The notes under the pieces were generated by a model. It had not been told where the DNA came from. It made no database searches and was given only the letters and a program-made list of their open reading frames with translations. Positions 1 through 8,198 of a stretch of 23,219 bases of DNA are shown one piece after another. A program made the position numbers and the translations under genes. This DNA is from an uncultured Dorea sp. (GTDB taxonomy: Bacteria > Bacillota > Clostridia > Lachnospirales > Lachnospiraceae). The first letter of the stretch is position 1. Every line of letters starts with the position of its first letter. The DNA lies in the NCBI GenBank assembly GCA_934295165.1, contig CAKRAT010000035.1, forward strand, positions 1 to 23,219, given 5' to 3'.

Positions 1-615
1 GCTGATTGTCACTTCATCCTCCAGGAACTGATTGCTGACGCAAAGGCTGTCATATGGTATCAGTGTATGATTCGTCAATGGATACTTTGCCCCTTTGATA
101 CTGAAACCAAATACTTCCTCGCCTAACGGGAACACAGAAAAATACGGTCCGTAAGTTTCTCCTTTTTTCAGATGGGTTTCCCCGCCTCCGATCAGACAGA
201 TCTTATTCTGGCTGTCCATGATCACAGCATCAATACCAGCTTTAAATGGGATTGCCAGGCTCTGCACATTTGCCCATAGATGATCAATACGTCCCCCGGT
301 TGCCCCTAAGATCAGAATCTCTTTTGCTCCTAATGTCATAGCGAGTCTGATTGCAATTTCTGTATCAGATGCGTCTTTTACCGGATTGAATTCCCTGATC
401 GGCACATTTGTCTCATTACGATAATAATCTCCGATTTCTTTTTTTACACTGTCGAAATCTCCCACGATATAATTCGGCAGAATCTGATGTCTGTAAAGGA
501 ACTCCATACCTCTGTCTACACCAATTACATACTGGTTTTCCTCTTTTTCAAGAACAGATAATACAAATTCTTCATTCAGTTCTCCGCCGCTGATAATCAC
601 AATTCTCTTACTCAT
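1..615 (-). CDS. thiN: Thiamine pyrophosphokinase, 3' end cut by window edge
   Basis: This cytosolic enzyme transfers pyrophosphate from ATP to thiamine, giving thiamine pyrophosphate. The frame starts at ATG 613-615 and stays open to base 1, giving 205 residues. The family is about 210-220 long, so only the last few residues are missing. Visible family motifs are VGDFDSV (about residues 51-57), KDASDTEIAI (about 80-89) with the acidic ligand/metal residues, and GATGGRIDH (about 103-111). It is the last gene seen in the murE-thiN operon. Its ATG overlaps the rpe stop codon by 8 bases (ATGAGTAA), which fits translational coupling. The position after rpe matches the Bacillus subtilis order. The identification is secure; only the C-terminus is unseen. 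Confidence 0.93.
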   Translation of the reverse strand, partial: MSKRIVIISGGELNEEFVLSVLEKEENQYVIGVDRGMEFLYRHQILPNYIVGDFDSVKKEIGDYYRNETNVPIREFNPVKDASDTEIAIRLAMTLGAKEILILGATGGRIDHLWANVQSLAIPFKAGIDAVIMDSQNKICLIGGGETHLKKGETYGPYFSVFPLGEEVFGFSIKGAKYPLTNHTLIPYDSLCVSNQFLEDEVTIS

Positions 616-1270
616 AACTTTTCAGTATCTCCATGAATTTTGCAGTATTTTCCCCGGCATCTCCTTTGAACACTGCTGATCCGGCAACGATCACATTCGC
701 TCCCGCATTCAACACCTCTTTGACATTCCCTGTATAGATTCCGCCATCTATCTGAATATCCGTATCCAGATTCTTTTCCGTCAGCATTTTGCGAACCTCC
801 CGTACCTTATCCAATGTTTCCGGAATGAATTTCTGTCCGCCAAATCCCGGATGCACACTCATAATCAATATCATATCCACCTCATCCAGATATGGTACAA
901 GTTCTTCTGCCGCCGTCTCCGGCTTAACTGCAAGTCCGGCCTTCATTCCGCATTCATGGATCTTATCCAGCGTCGCCTTCACATCTTCACATGCCTCCAG
1001 ATGTACTGTGAGCAAATCAGCCCCTGATTGCTGAAATGCTTCTACATAACGGATTGGTTCCGTTACCATCAGATGTGCATCTATGATCTGTTCCGTCGCA
1101 TTTCGGATAGATGCCATGACCGGCATTCCGAACGAGATACTCGGTACAAATATCCCATCCATTACGTCAAAATGGATATAGCTGGCTCCATTTTCCTCCG
1201 TTTTTTTCATTTCCTGACCTAAAACTTTGAAATCTGCCGCCAGTATCGACGGTGACAATACATATTTCAT
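608..1270 (-). CDS. rpe: Ribulose-phosphate 3-epimerase
   Basis: The enzyme interconverts D-ribulose 5-phosphate and D-xylulose 5-phosphate in the pentose phosphate pathway, in the cytosol. The product has 220 residues, the normal family length, and is a TIM barrel. Motifs seen are LSPSILAADF (5-14), HFDVMDG with His33, Asp35 and Asp38, DAHLMV with His66, SVHPGFGGQKF, the second catalytic Asp in QIDGGI (about residue 175) and VAGSAVF. The metal-ligand and catalytic residues all appear intact. It starts two bases after the rsgA stop and overlaps thiN by 8 bases, so it sits inside the operon with no promoter of its own visible. Confidence 0.96.
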   Translation of the reverse strand: MKYVLSPSILAADFKVLGQEMKKTEENGASYIHFDVMDGIFVPSISFGMPVMASIRNATEQIIDAHLMVTEPIRYVEAFQQSGADLLTVHLEACEDVKATLDKIHECGMKAGLAVKPETAAEELVPYLDEVDMILIMSVHPGFGGQKFIPETLDKVREVRKMLTEKNLDTDIQIDGGIYTGNVKEVLNAGANVIVAGSAVFKGDAGENTAKFMEILKSYE

Positions 1271-1272
1271 GA

Positions 1273-2151
1273 TCAGTACCTCCTCTTATTCTTCAATTCC
1301 TCATACATTTCTATATAATTCTGATAGCGTATCTTATGTATTTTTCCGGCAGCCAGTGCTTCTTTTACCGCACAGTCCGGTTCATGTACATGATCACATC
1401 CATTGAACTTACACATACCTTCATATTCCCGGAATTCCGGGAATAAATATTTTAAATCTTCTTTTTCATACTCATTGACATAAAGGGAACTGAATCCCGG
1501 TGTATCCATAATATATGAATTTTCATCAATTGCAAATAACTCCGAATGTCTCGTTGTGTGTTTTCCACGCTCGATCTTTGTACTGATCGCACCCGTCTCC
1601 ATCTCTGCTTCCGGCTGCAGAATATTAATAATGGATGATTTCCCCACACCGGACGGGCCTGCGATCGCCGTTGTCTTTTCTTTCAAAAGCCTGCGGATAT
1701 CTTCAATCCCCCGTTCTTCTTTCGCACTGACGAATACCAGCGGATATCCACATGCTTCATAGATTGCTTCCAGTTCCTTCACCTGCGGATCTGTTGCAAT
1801 ATCTTCTTTGTTAAAGCATAATACAACCGGAATCTCCTTGCTTTCCATCATAACCAGAAAACGGTCCAGCAGATTAAAGTGTGGATCCGGTTTCGTGATT
1901 GCAAAGACCACCAGTGCCTGATCAATATTCGCCACTGCCGGACGGATCAGTTCATTTTGTCTCGGAAGTACTTTTACAATATTACCTTTTTTTTCAGATT
2001 CATCCAGAATCTCAATCTCTACGTTATCCCCTACCAGAGGCTTGATCTTTTCCTTTCGGAATACGCCCTTGGCTTTACACTCATAAACGCCAGATTCTAC
2101 TACGTGAACGTAGTAGAATCCGGCTATACCTTTTATAATTTTTCCCTGCAT
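1273..2151 (-). CDS. rsgA: Ribosome small-subunit-dependent GTPase A
   Basis: RsgA is a circularly permuted GTPase that helps late maturation of the 30S ribosomal subunit. The product has 292 residues, the usual length. An N-terminal OB-fold region (about 1-65) is followed by G-motifs in permuted order: NKED (G4, 114-117), VSAK (G5, 141-144), GPSGVGKS (G1, 165-172) and DTPG (G3, 216-219). The C-terminal zinc site is Cys247, Cys252, His254, Cys260. It lies between prkC (5 bases upstream) and rpe. In Bacillus subtilis RsgA is a known PrkC substrate, which fits the shared operon. Codons 10-21 contain a near-perfect inverted repeat, listed separately. Confidence 0.96.
   Translation of the reverse strand: MQGKIIKGIAGFYYVHVVESGVYECKAKGVFRKEKIKPLVGDNVEIEILDESEKKGNIVKVLPRQNELIRPAVANIDQALVVFAITKPDPHFNLLDRFLVMMESKEIPVVLCFNKEDIATDPQVKELEAIYEACGYPLVFVSAKEERGIEDIRRLLKEKTTAIAGPSGVGKSSIINILQPEAEMETGAISTKIERGKHTTRHSELFAIDENSYIMDTPGFSSLYVNEYEKEDLKYLFPEFREYEGMCKFNGCDHVHEPDCAVKEALAAGKIHKIRYQNYIEMYEELKNKRRY
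2090..2123. repeat. Near-perfect inverted repeat inside rsgA
   Basis: The arms GATTCTACTACGT (2093-2105) and ACGTAGTAGAATC (2108-2120) are exact reverse complements separated by 2 bases. One mismatch further out, two more pairs extend it to 15 of 16 paired positions. In rsgA mRNA this would be a hairpin about 30-60 nt after the start codon, encoding the Gly-Phe-Tyr-Tyr-Val ... Val-Val-Glu-Ser-Gly stretch. The repeat is read directly; any role is inference. Confidence 0.8.
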
Positions 2152-2156
2152 AATTT

Positions 2157-4262
2157 TTACTGACCAGTCGTGGTTCCTTCACTGGTATTTGATCCATTCT
2201 GGTTATTATTATCTCCTGTCGTTCCTCCATTTGTCGTATCCTGCGGTTTTTCTCCAAGACTTATTACATAGCTGATCGTACCGCCTTTGGAAATGTTTCC
2301 GGACGAAGGACTCATTGAAATGATGCATCCTTTTGCATAACTGTTACTATACTGTGAATCTGATACATTCGTATACAATCCGTTTTCTGCTGCCCAGCTC
2401 TTAAGTGCTGATTCCTGCTGTCCGACAAAGCTCTGGATTTCAACCTTTTCTTCCGGTTTCGGACCATTACTTACCGTAATCGAAATCGTTGTTCCAGCTG
2501 CCGCCTTGTTTCCCGGTGTTACCGTCTGGCTGATAACCAGTCCTTTTTCCACGCTGTCACTGTAATCATAGGTTACAGTTCCGACATTAAATCCATAATT
2601 CTTGATCGTGCTCTGTGCAGTCGCATCCGCCATGCCTCTTACATCCGGCACCGTCTTCTTATTACTTCCCTGGCTCACCAGCATGGTAACTGTGGAACCT
2701 TTTTCCGCCTTTGTTCCTGCAGAAGGGGTGGTACTGATGACATTGCCGCTTTCCACACTGTCATCATACTGGAAACTTGATGTCACCTTGAATCCGAAAT
2801 CTTCCAGTTTTTTCTGCGCTTCCGTCTCACTCATACCGCTGACATCCGGTACTTTCTTGGTACTTCCAACCAGTCCGGAACTTACTACGACTTCTACTGT
2901 CGTATTCTTCTTCACCTTTTCACCGGCTTCTGGTGTCTGCTTGGAGATTAGTCCTGCTTTATATTTTTTCGATTCTGTTCTCTTAACCGGTTTGATTCCA
3001 AGGTCTTTCTTCTTCAGTGCTGCCTTCGCCTGCTCTTCTGTCATACCACGGATATCCGGAACCGTAACTTTTCCTGATGTATCCGAATCATCCTCTGTTG
3101 TAATTCCTCCGAATGATTTGAATACTCCTGCTGCTTTACCTACCGTAAATACAAGAATCAGTGCAATGATCGCAATCACTACAACCGTCAGGATCTTCAT
3201 GATCTTATGCATATGCGGATTTACTTCATCCGCTCCCCTGCCTGATCCGTAATCGTCATATTCTCCATCGCTGTCATCTCCGTCAGCATATGATTTACCA
3301 GAATATACGTCTGTTGTATCATATTCATCATTGTATTCGTCATCATCATCATATCCATTTTGAATGTCATCCAGATCTTTATCTGTCATGATAACGGTAT
3401 CCGATCCACCGCCGAGAGGTGGAATTACAACAAAATCTCCATCTGGATCTACCAGCGAATGCTTCAGATCCTGAATCAGAGCTGTTGTACTTTCATATCT
3501 TCTTTCCGAATTCTTCTGTGTACATTTTAAGATAATCTGTTCCAGACTATACGGAATATCCGAAACCAGCTCTGACGGAGGTGTAATTTCCTTCTGCAAA
3601 TGTTTCATTGCAACTTCTACTGTTGTCTCTCCGTCAAACGGAACCTGACCGGTCACCATCTCAAACAACGTAATTCCAATCGAGTAAATATCACTTCTCT
3701 GATCACTGAATCCGCCTCTTGCCTGCTCCGGTGATGTATAATGCACAGATCCCATTGCATTCGTACTTACCGTATTAGAAGTTACCGCTTTTGCAATTCC
3801 GAAATCCGTAACTTTTACCTTTCCATCCTTGGAAATGATAATATTCTGCGGTTTGATGTCACGGTGGATAATCCCCGATGCATGCGCCGCACCGATACCA
3901 CTGCACATCTGGATAGCAATACTGATCGTCTCTTTATGGGAAAGTCTCCCTTTTCTCTCTATATATTCTTTTAATGTAATTCCTTCAACCAATTCCATGA
4001 CCATATAATAAAGGCCACGGTCTTCCCCTACATCATATACATTTACAATATTCGGATGCAGAAGTCCGGCTGCTGCCTGCGCTTCCGAACGGAATTTCCT
4101 TACAAAATTCTCATCTTCTTTATATTGTTTCTTTAATACCTTAATCGCCACATAACGGTTCAGCATCTGATCCCGGCCTTTATAGACATCCGCCATTCCA
4201 CCAGCACCGATCTTACTAAGTACAGCATATCTCTTGCCTAGTACGATTCCATCTTTTACCAT
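2157..4262 (-). CDS. prkC: PASTA-domain Ser/Thr protein kinase, membrane bound
   Basis: This is the PrkC/Stk1-type kinase that senses muropeptides or lipid II outside and phosphorylates Ser/Thr inside. The product has 701 residues. The kinase domain (about 12-270) has the glycine loop GAGGMA (19-24), ATP Lys41, HRD (133-135), DFG (153-155) and an activation segment rich in Thr/Ser before SPEQ (177-180). A very acidic linker (about 291-345) precedes one membrane helix (about 357-377). Four extracellular PASTA units follow, starting near 398, 468, 536 and 606; the last lacks the VPDV-type opening. The tail is Thr/Asn/Gly rich. ATG 4260-4262 overlaps the stp stop by 7 bases, and GAGGTGAG precedes it. 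The stp/prkC pairing is classic. Confidence 0.96.
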   Translation of the reverse strand: MVKDGIVLGKRYAVLSKIGAGGMADVYKGRDQMLNRYVAIKVLKKQYKEDENFVRKFRSEAQAAAGLLHPNIVNVYDVGEDRGLYYMVMELVEGITLKEYIERKGRLSHKETISIAIQMCSGIGAAHASGIIHRDIKPQNIIISKDGKVKVTDFGIAKAVTSNTVSTNAMGSVHYTSPEQARGGFSDQRSDIYSIGITLFEMVTGQVPFDGETTVEVAMKHLQKEITPPSELVSDIPYSLEQIILKCTQKNSERRYESTTALIQDLKHSLVDPDGDFVVIPPLGGGSDTVIMTDKDLDDIQNGYDDDDEYNDEYDTTDVYSGKSYADGDDSDGEYDDYGSGRGADEVNPHMHKIMKILTVVVIAIIALILVFTVGKAAGVFKSFGGITTEDDSDTSGKVTVPDIRGMTEEQAKAALKKKDLGIKPVKRTESKKYKAGLISKQTPEAGEKVKKNTTVEVVVSSGLVGSTKKVPDVSGMSETEAQKKLEDFGFKVTSSFQYDDSVESGNVISTTPSAGTKAEKGSTVTMLVSQGSNKKTVPDVRGMADATAQSTIKNYGFNVGTVTYDYSDSVEKGLVISQTVTPGNKAAAGTTISITVSNGPKPEEKVEIQSFVGQQESALKSWAAENGLYTNVSDSQYSNSYAKGCIISMSPSSGNISKGGTISYVISLGEKPQDTTNGGTTGDNNNQNGSNTSEGTTTGQ

Positions 4263-4999
4263 ACACTCACCTCATCAGCAAGTGGCTCTGCCACGATAAC
4301 CCCTATATTATCTCTCCCGCCATTGCTATTTGCTTTTTCTATCAACATCTGAACAGCTTCTACTACATCTCTGGAACCTTTGACAATATTAAACATATCT
4401 TCATCCTCAACCATGTTGCTGAGTCCGTCTGTACACATCAGAATAATATCACCTTTCTTCAGACGGTATTCATATATGTCCGGTTCCACATCTTCCTTTA
4501 CACCGATTGCACGTGTAATAATGTTCTTATCCGGATGGTTTCTGGCTTCTTCTGCTTTGATTCCGCCAAGTCTTACCATCTCTTCTACCAGCGAGTGGTC
4601 CTTGGAAAGCTGCCGGATCTTGTCATTGATCAGGTAAAGTCTGCTGTCTCCCACATTGGCAAAATATAACGTATTACCAACAACAGTTGCCACTACAAGT
4701 GTTGTTCCCATGCCTTCCAGTTTTATATCTCTTGAAGCCGCCTCAATCAATTTATGATTTGCAATACTGATTACGCTTCTGAGGATTTCCTCGGGTTTAT
4801 CCATCGGTGTCTTCTTCAGTTCATCTTTTAATACATTTACCGTATAACTGGACGCAAAGTCTCCTGCCTTATGTCCGCCCATTCCATCGGCGACCGTAAG
4901 GAGGTTTGGAAATGGTCCAACCGGTCTGTCTGTTACATATACATAGTCCTGATTGACCTCACGTCTTCTTCCTACATCAGTCATTGCATAAATTTTCAT
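4256..4999 (-). CDS. stp: PP2C-family Ser/Thr phosphatase partner of PrkC
   Basis: This cytosolic PPM/PP2C phosphatase removes phosphate from PrkC and its substrates (PrpC/Stp). It has 247 residues from the ATG at 4999. That start is preferred over in-frame start codons further upstream because AGGGAGAG lies just before it and the product then opens with MKIYAMTDVG, as family members do. Metal-binding motifs are VADGMGGHKAG, NVGDSRLY, CTDGLSNMV and GGRDNIGVIV; the N-terminal Arg/Asn-Gln-Asp motif (RREVNQD) is also present. The start lies 23 bases inside the end of rlmN and the stop overlaps prkC by 7 bases, so the phosphatase and kinase are likely made in coupled amounts. Confidence 0.95.
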   Translation of the reverse strand: MKIYAMTDVGRRREVNQDYVYVTDRPVGPFPNLLTVADGMGGHKAGDFASSYTVNVLKDELKKTPMDKPEEILRSVISIANHKLIEAASRDIKLEGMGTTLVVATVVGNTLYFANVGDSRLYLINDKIRQLSKDHSLVEEMVRLGGIKAEEARNHPDKNIITRAIGVKEDVEPDIYEYRLKKGDIILMCTDGLSNMVEDEDMFNIVKGSRDVVEAVQMLIEKANSNGGRDNIGVIVAEPLADEVSVW

Positions 5000-6047
5000 C
5001 TGTCTCTCCCTCGCTTTTGGCTGCGTGTCTACGGCGCAGCTGTCCACAGGCCCCGTCAATATCAGAGCCTCTTTCCCTTCTTATAGTAACATTAATTCCG
5101 TTTTTTTCAAGTTTATTTTTAAATTCCAGGGCATTTTTGCGGTCTGGTTTTTTAAAATCCCGCTCTTTGACCGGGTTCACCGGAATCAGATTCAGATGAC
5201 AGTTTCTTCGTTTTAAAATTGCCGTCAGTTCTCTGATATCGTCCAGCTGGTCATTCACTCCTGCCACCAGACTGTACTCAAATGTAATCCTTCTCCCTGT
5301 TTTATCGAAATAATAGTCACAGGCTTCCAGAACCTCCGACAGATCGTATTTATTTGCCACCGGCATCAGTTTCTTACGTTTTTCCTGACTCGATCCATGA
5401 AGGGAAAGTGCCAGCGTGATCTGGAGTCCTTCTTCTGCAAGTCTCTTCATATTCGGAACAATTCCACAGGTCGATGCCGTAATATTTCTCTGACTGATAT
5501 TCAGTCCATGTTCATCACTCAGCATATGAATAAACTTCACGAAATTATCATAATTATCTAACGGTTCTCCGGTTCCCATAACTACCACATTGGATACTCT
5601 CTCTCCTGTAATCTTCTGAATATGATAGATCTGTCTTAACATCTCAGACGTCTCCAGACTTCTTACCAGCCCTCCGATCGTCGATGCACAAAATCTGCAT
5701 CCCATACGGCATCCGGCCTGTGACGAGATGCATACGGAATTACCATAATTATATTTCATCAGAACACTTTCTACCATATTACCGTCTTCCAGTTCAAACA
5801 GGAACTTCTCAGTCGGATCCACTTTCGATATCTGATGATCGGTCATCTTCACTTTCCGAATCTCATAGTTTTCTTTCAACTTCTCACGCAGCCCTTTGGA
5901 CAAATTTGTCATCTCATCAAAATCATCTGCCAGCTTTACATGAAGCCATTCATAAATTTGTTTGCTCCGAAATGCTTTTTCTCCGATTGCAAGCATCTCT
6001 TCTTTTAATTCATCATAATTATAGGAACATATATCTTTCTTACTCAT
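4977..6047 (-). CDS. rlmN: Dual-specificity RNA (adenine-C2) methyltransferase
   Basis: This radical SAM enzyme methylates C2 of A2503 in 23S rRNA and of A37 in some tRNAs. The product has 356 residues. The iron-sulfur cluster motif CRMGCRFC supplies Cys113, Cys117 and Cys120. The two catalytic cysteines correspond to Cys106 and Cys334 (in GACGQL), with the same 7-residue spacing to the cluster as in the Escherichia coli enzyme. VVVMGTGEPLDNYDN is the SAM-binding GEP motif. The roughly 20 residues after GACGQLRRR are charged and overlap the stp start. The start overlaps the rsmB stop by 8 bases. It could in principle be the related Cfr, but the operon context argues for rlmN. Confidence 0.95.
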   Translation of the reverse strand: MSKKDICSYNYDELKEEMLAIGEKAFRSKQIYEWLHVKLADDFDEMTNLSKGLREKLKENYEIRKVKMTDHQISKVDPTEKFLFELEDGNMVESVLMKYNYGNSVCISSQAGCRMGCRFCASTIGGLVRSLETSEMLRQIYHIQKITGERVSNVVVMGTGEPLDNYDNFVKFIHMLSDEHGLNISQRNITASTCGIVPNMKRLAEEGLQITLALSLHGSSQEKRKKLMPVANKYDLSEVLEACDYYFDKTGRRITFEYSLVAGVNDQLDDIRELTAILKRRNCHLNLIPVNPVKERDFKKPDRKNALEFKNKLEKNGINVTIRRERGSDIDGACGQLRRRHAAKSEGETDENLCND

Positions 6048-7350
6048 GATTCACCTTTTTTAATATTGCTATATAGAATCCGTCTCCTGCGTTCTGTCCC
6101 GGAATCATCTGTTTTTCTTTCACCAGCTCAAATTCCGGATATTCTTTCAGGAACCACTCTACATTTCCCTCATTCTCTTCTCTGTGTATTGTGCAGGTAC
6201 TATATAAAAGTTTTCCATCTGGCTTTACATAGTCCTTTACCACCGACAGGATCTTCCGCTGTAATTCCACCAGATCTGCTTCCGTCTTCTCATTCATTTT
6301 ATAACGCAGGTCCGGTTTCTTGCCAAGCACGCCAAGCCCGGAACACGGAAGATCTGCGATCACGATATCAGCTGCTTCTTTCTTATCCGGGTCATATGTA
6401 GTTGCGTCCCAGCATACTGCATCAATATTCGTAAGACCGCTTCTTTCGATATTCTCCCGGATCAGATCCACCTTATACTCCGTCAGATCTCTTGCTTCCA
6501 CATGGCCCGTTTCTTTCAAAAGTTCTGCCATATGTACCGACTTTCCTCCAGGTGCTGCACATACATCCAGTACCTCATCTCCTTCTTTTACTTCCGACCA
6601 TAATGCTACCTGCATAGAACTCAAATCCTGCACTTGATAAAGCCCCTCACAGAAGCTTGGAAGTACAGACAGGTGATCATATCCTGATAGATACAGCGCA
6701 CATGGAATCTCCGGCACTTCACCAACCGTCACACCTTCTTTTTCCAGAATCGCAGTCAGATCTGCTTTTTGGATCTTGTGTTCATTAAAGCGGACTGTCA
6801 AAGGCTTTTCTTCCAGAAATGCATCTCCGATCATCTTTACCGTCTCTTCGTCATAGACTTTCAGCCACTGCTTTACCAGCCATTCCGGCAATGAATATTT
6901 TACTGAAATATACGAAGCTTTATCTTTTTCATCCGGATAACTAATCTTGTCCAGATTCCTGCCGATATTACGGAGTACCCCATTGACGAATCCTTTCAGA
7001 TTCACGAACCCTCTTTTTCCCGCAAGTTTTACTGCTTCGTTACAGATTGCCGAATCCGGCACACTGTCCATATATTTCATCTGATACACCGAACTTCTTA
7101 AAATCGTACGGATCACAGGTTTCATCTTATTTACTTTTACTTTGGAAAACTGATTAATGATATAATCAATCTCAATCATACGTTCCAGTGTTCCATTTAC
7201 CACTCTTGTAATAAATGCACGTTCCCGTTTGTCCAGATATTGATATTTATCCAGAACATTCTTTATCACGATATGGCTGTACTCACCGTCTCTTGTAATC
7301 TGAAGCAGCATGTCCAACACCAATTCTCTTTCATTTACAGACGCCTGCAT
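6040..7350 (-). CDS. rsmB: 16S rRNA (cytosine-967-C5)-methyltransferase
   Basis: RsmB methylates C967 of 16S rRNA. It has 436 residues from ATG 7350, chosen over the in-frame ATG at 7371 because AGGAGG lies four bases before it. An N-terminal NusB-like RNA-binding domain (about 1-135) is joined to a Rossmann-type SAM methyltransferase. Motif I is LDVCAAPGGKS. The two conserved cysteines are in DLPCSGLG (motif IV) and YSTCTIHREENE (motif VI). The C-terminus is compact and ends in the family-type GDGFYIAILKK. It overlaps rlmN by 8 bases. A 64-base gap with a hairpin separates it from the zinc peptidase gene upstream. Confidence 0.95.
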   Translation of the reverse strand: MQASVNERELVLDMLLQITRDGEYSHIVIKNVLDKYQYLDKRERAFITRVVNGTLERMIEIDYIINQFSKVKVNKMKPVIRTILRSSVYQMKYMDSVPDSAICNEAVKLAGKRGFVNLKGFVNGVLRNIGRNLDKISYPDEKDKASYISVKYSLPEWLVKQWLKVYDEETVKMIGDAFLEEKPLTVRFNEHKIQKADLTAILEKEGVTVGEVPEIPCALYLSGYDHLSVLPSFCEGLYQVQDLSSMQVALWSEVKEGDEVLDVCAAPGGKSVHMAELLKETGHVEARDLTEYKVDLIRENIERSGLTNIDAVCWDATTYDPDKKEAADIVIADLPCSGLGVLGKKPDLRYKMNEKTEADLVELQRKILSVVKDYVKPDGKLLYSTCTIHREENEGNVEWFLKEYPEFELVKEKQMIPGQNAGDGFYIAILKKVNHE

Positions 7351-7376
7351 ATGTCCTCCTCTTATATACACAATCA

Positions 7377-7401
7377 GGGAAGTGGTTTATCTCCCCTTCC
7401 C
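7377..7401. other. Inverted repeat between zinc peptidase gene and rsmB
   Basis: GGGAAG (7377-7382) and CTTCCC (7396-7401) form a 6-bp stem with possible extra G-C pairs inside. No run of T follows in the direction of transcription, so it is not a typical terminator. It could affect mRNA processing or stability between two operon genes. Weak evidence. Confidence 0.35.
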
Positions 7402-7414
7402 TTTTCATTAATGA

Positions 7415-8122
7415 TCAATCGTTTCTTCTATTTCCTGTCAGCAGTATGATCCGCAGAAGCTGCAGGATTGCAGATGCTGCCCCGGCTACATAAGTAAGTG
7501 CTGCCGCCGTCAGAACTTTTCTGGTATCCCTGACTTCATCTTCATACAGCATTCCTGTATTGCCAAGGATCTTCAATGCCCTGTGTGACGCATCAAATTC
7601 CACCGGTAATGTCACAATCTGGAATAACACTGCAAGCGAAAATGCAAGAATTCCAAGATTGATGAACAATACAGATGTCGTACTGCTGTTAAAGAACAAC
7701 CCCAGAATGATCAACGGCCATGCAATCGAACTTCCGAAATTCGCCACCGGTACCAGACTGCTTCTTAACTTCAGTGGTACATATCCTGTTGCATGCTGCA
7801 CCGCATGTCCACATTCATGTGCCGCTACTCCAAGCGCCGCTACCGATGTGGAATTATAGGTTGCATCTGAAAGTCTCAATGTCTTCGTTCTTGGATCATA
7901 ATGATCAGTCAGATTACCGGAAATGTGCTCGATCCGCACATCATACAGCCCTTCTCTGTGAAGGATCTGCTCTGCTGCATCCCTTCCCGTCATACCGGAA
8001 TGATTCCTCACTCTGGAATATCTGCTGAATGTGGCATTCATCTTCGCTGATGCGATCAGGCAGATCACAACACCAATCAGCACTAATATATACGTTGGAT
8101 CAAAATACATTGGATAATACAT
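7415..8122 (-). CDS. Membrane zinc metallopeptidase, YugP-like (Zn_peptidase_2)
   Basis: This is a predicted integral-membrane neutral zinc protease of the YugP/PF04298 type, whose substrates are not established. It has 235 residues from ATG 8120-8122; ATG 8126-8128 is also possible. AGGAGG ends 9 bases before the first and only 3 before the second, which is why I prefer 8122. HECGH (102-106) is the HEXXH zinc motif, and Glu175 in VEFDASH is a likely third ligand. Hydrophobic segments lie at about 11-26, 124-143, 149-172 and 205-228. It interrupts the otherwise Bacillus-like operon order between fmt and rsmB, in gaps of 64 and 76 bases. A role in membrane protein quality control is only inference. 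Confidence 0.88.
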   Translation of the reverse strand: MYYPMYFDPTYILVLIGVVICLIASAKMNATFSRYSRVRNHSGMTGRDAAEQILHREGLYDVRIEHISGNLTDHYDPRTKTLRLSDATYNSTSVAALGVAAHECGHAVQHATGYVPLKLRSSLVPVANFGSSIAWPLIILGLFFNSSTTSVLFINLGILAFSLAVLFQIVTLPVEFDASHRALKILGNTGMLYEDEVRDTRKVLTAAALTYVAGAASAILQLLRIILLTGNRRND

Positions 8123-8160
8123 AATCATCAGCCTCCTTGCTCTCTATGACCTGCATTATA

Positions 8161-8193
8161 TATGAAAATTTACCCAAATAACGGGTTTTCATA
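8161..8193. other. Inverted repeat between fmt and zinc peptidase gene
   Basis: TATGAAAA (8161-8168) and TTTTCATA (8186-8193) pair perfectly, with CCC/GGG pairing further in and a 7-base loop. On the transcribed (minus) strand no T run follows. A TATAAT hexamer lies next to it (8155-8160, minus), but I see no -35 element at the proper distance. It could be a processing or weak attenuation structure. Confidence 0.35.
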
Positions 8194-8198
8194 CATTT

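Noticed and set aside
5000..5059. Longer stp reading frame with 20 extra N-terminal residues.
   Set aside because: The extra residues are only rlmN sequence in another frame, and AGGGAGAG points to ATG 4999.
8155..8160. TATAAT on the minus strand before the zinc peptidase gene.
   Set aside because: No -35 or TGn element at the right place, so not called as a promoter.
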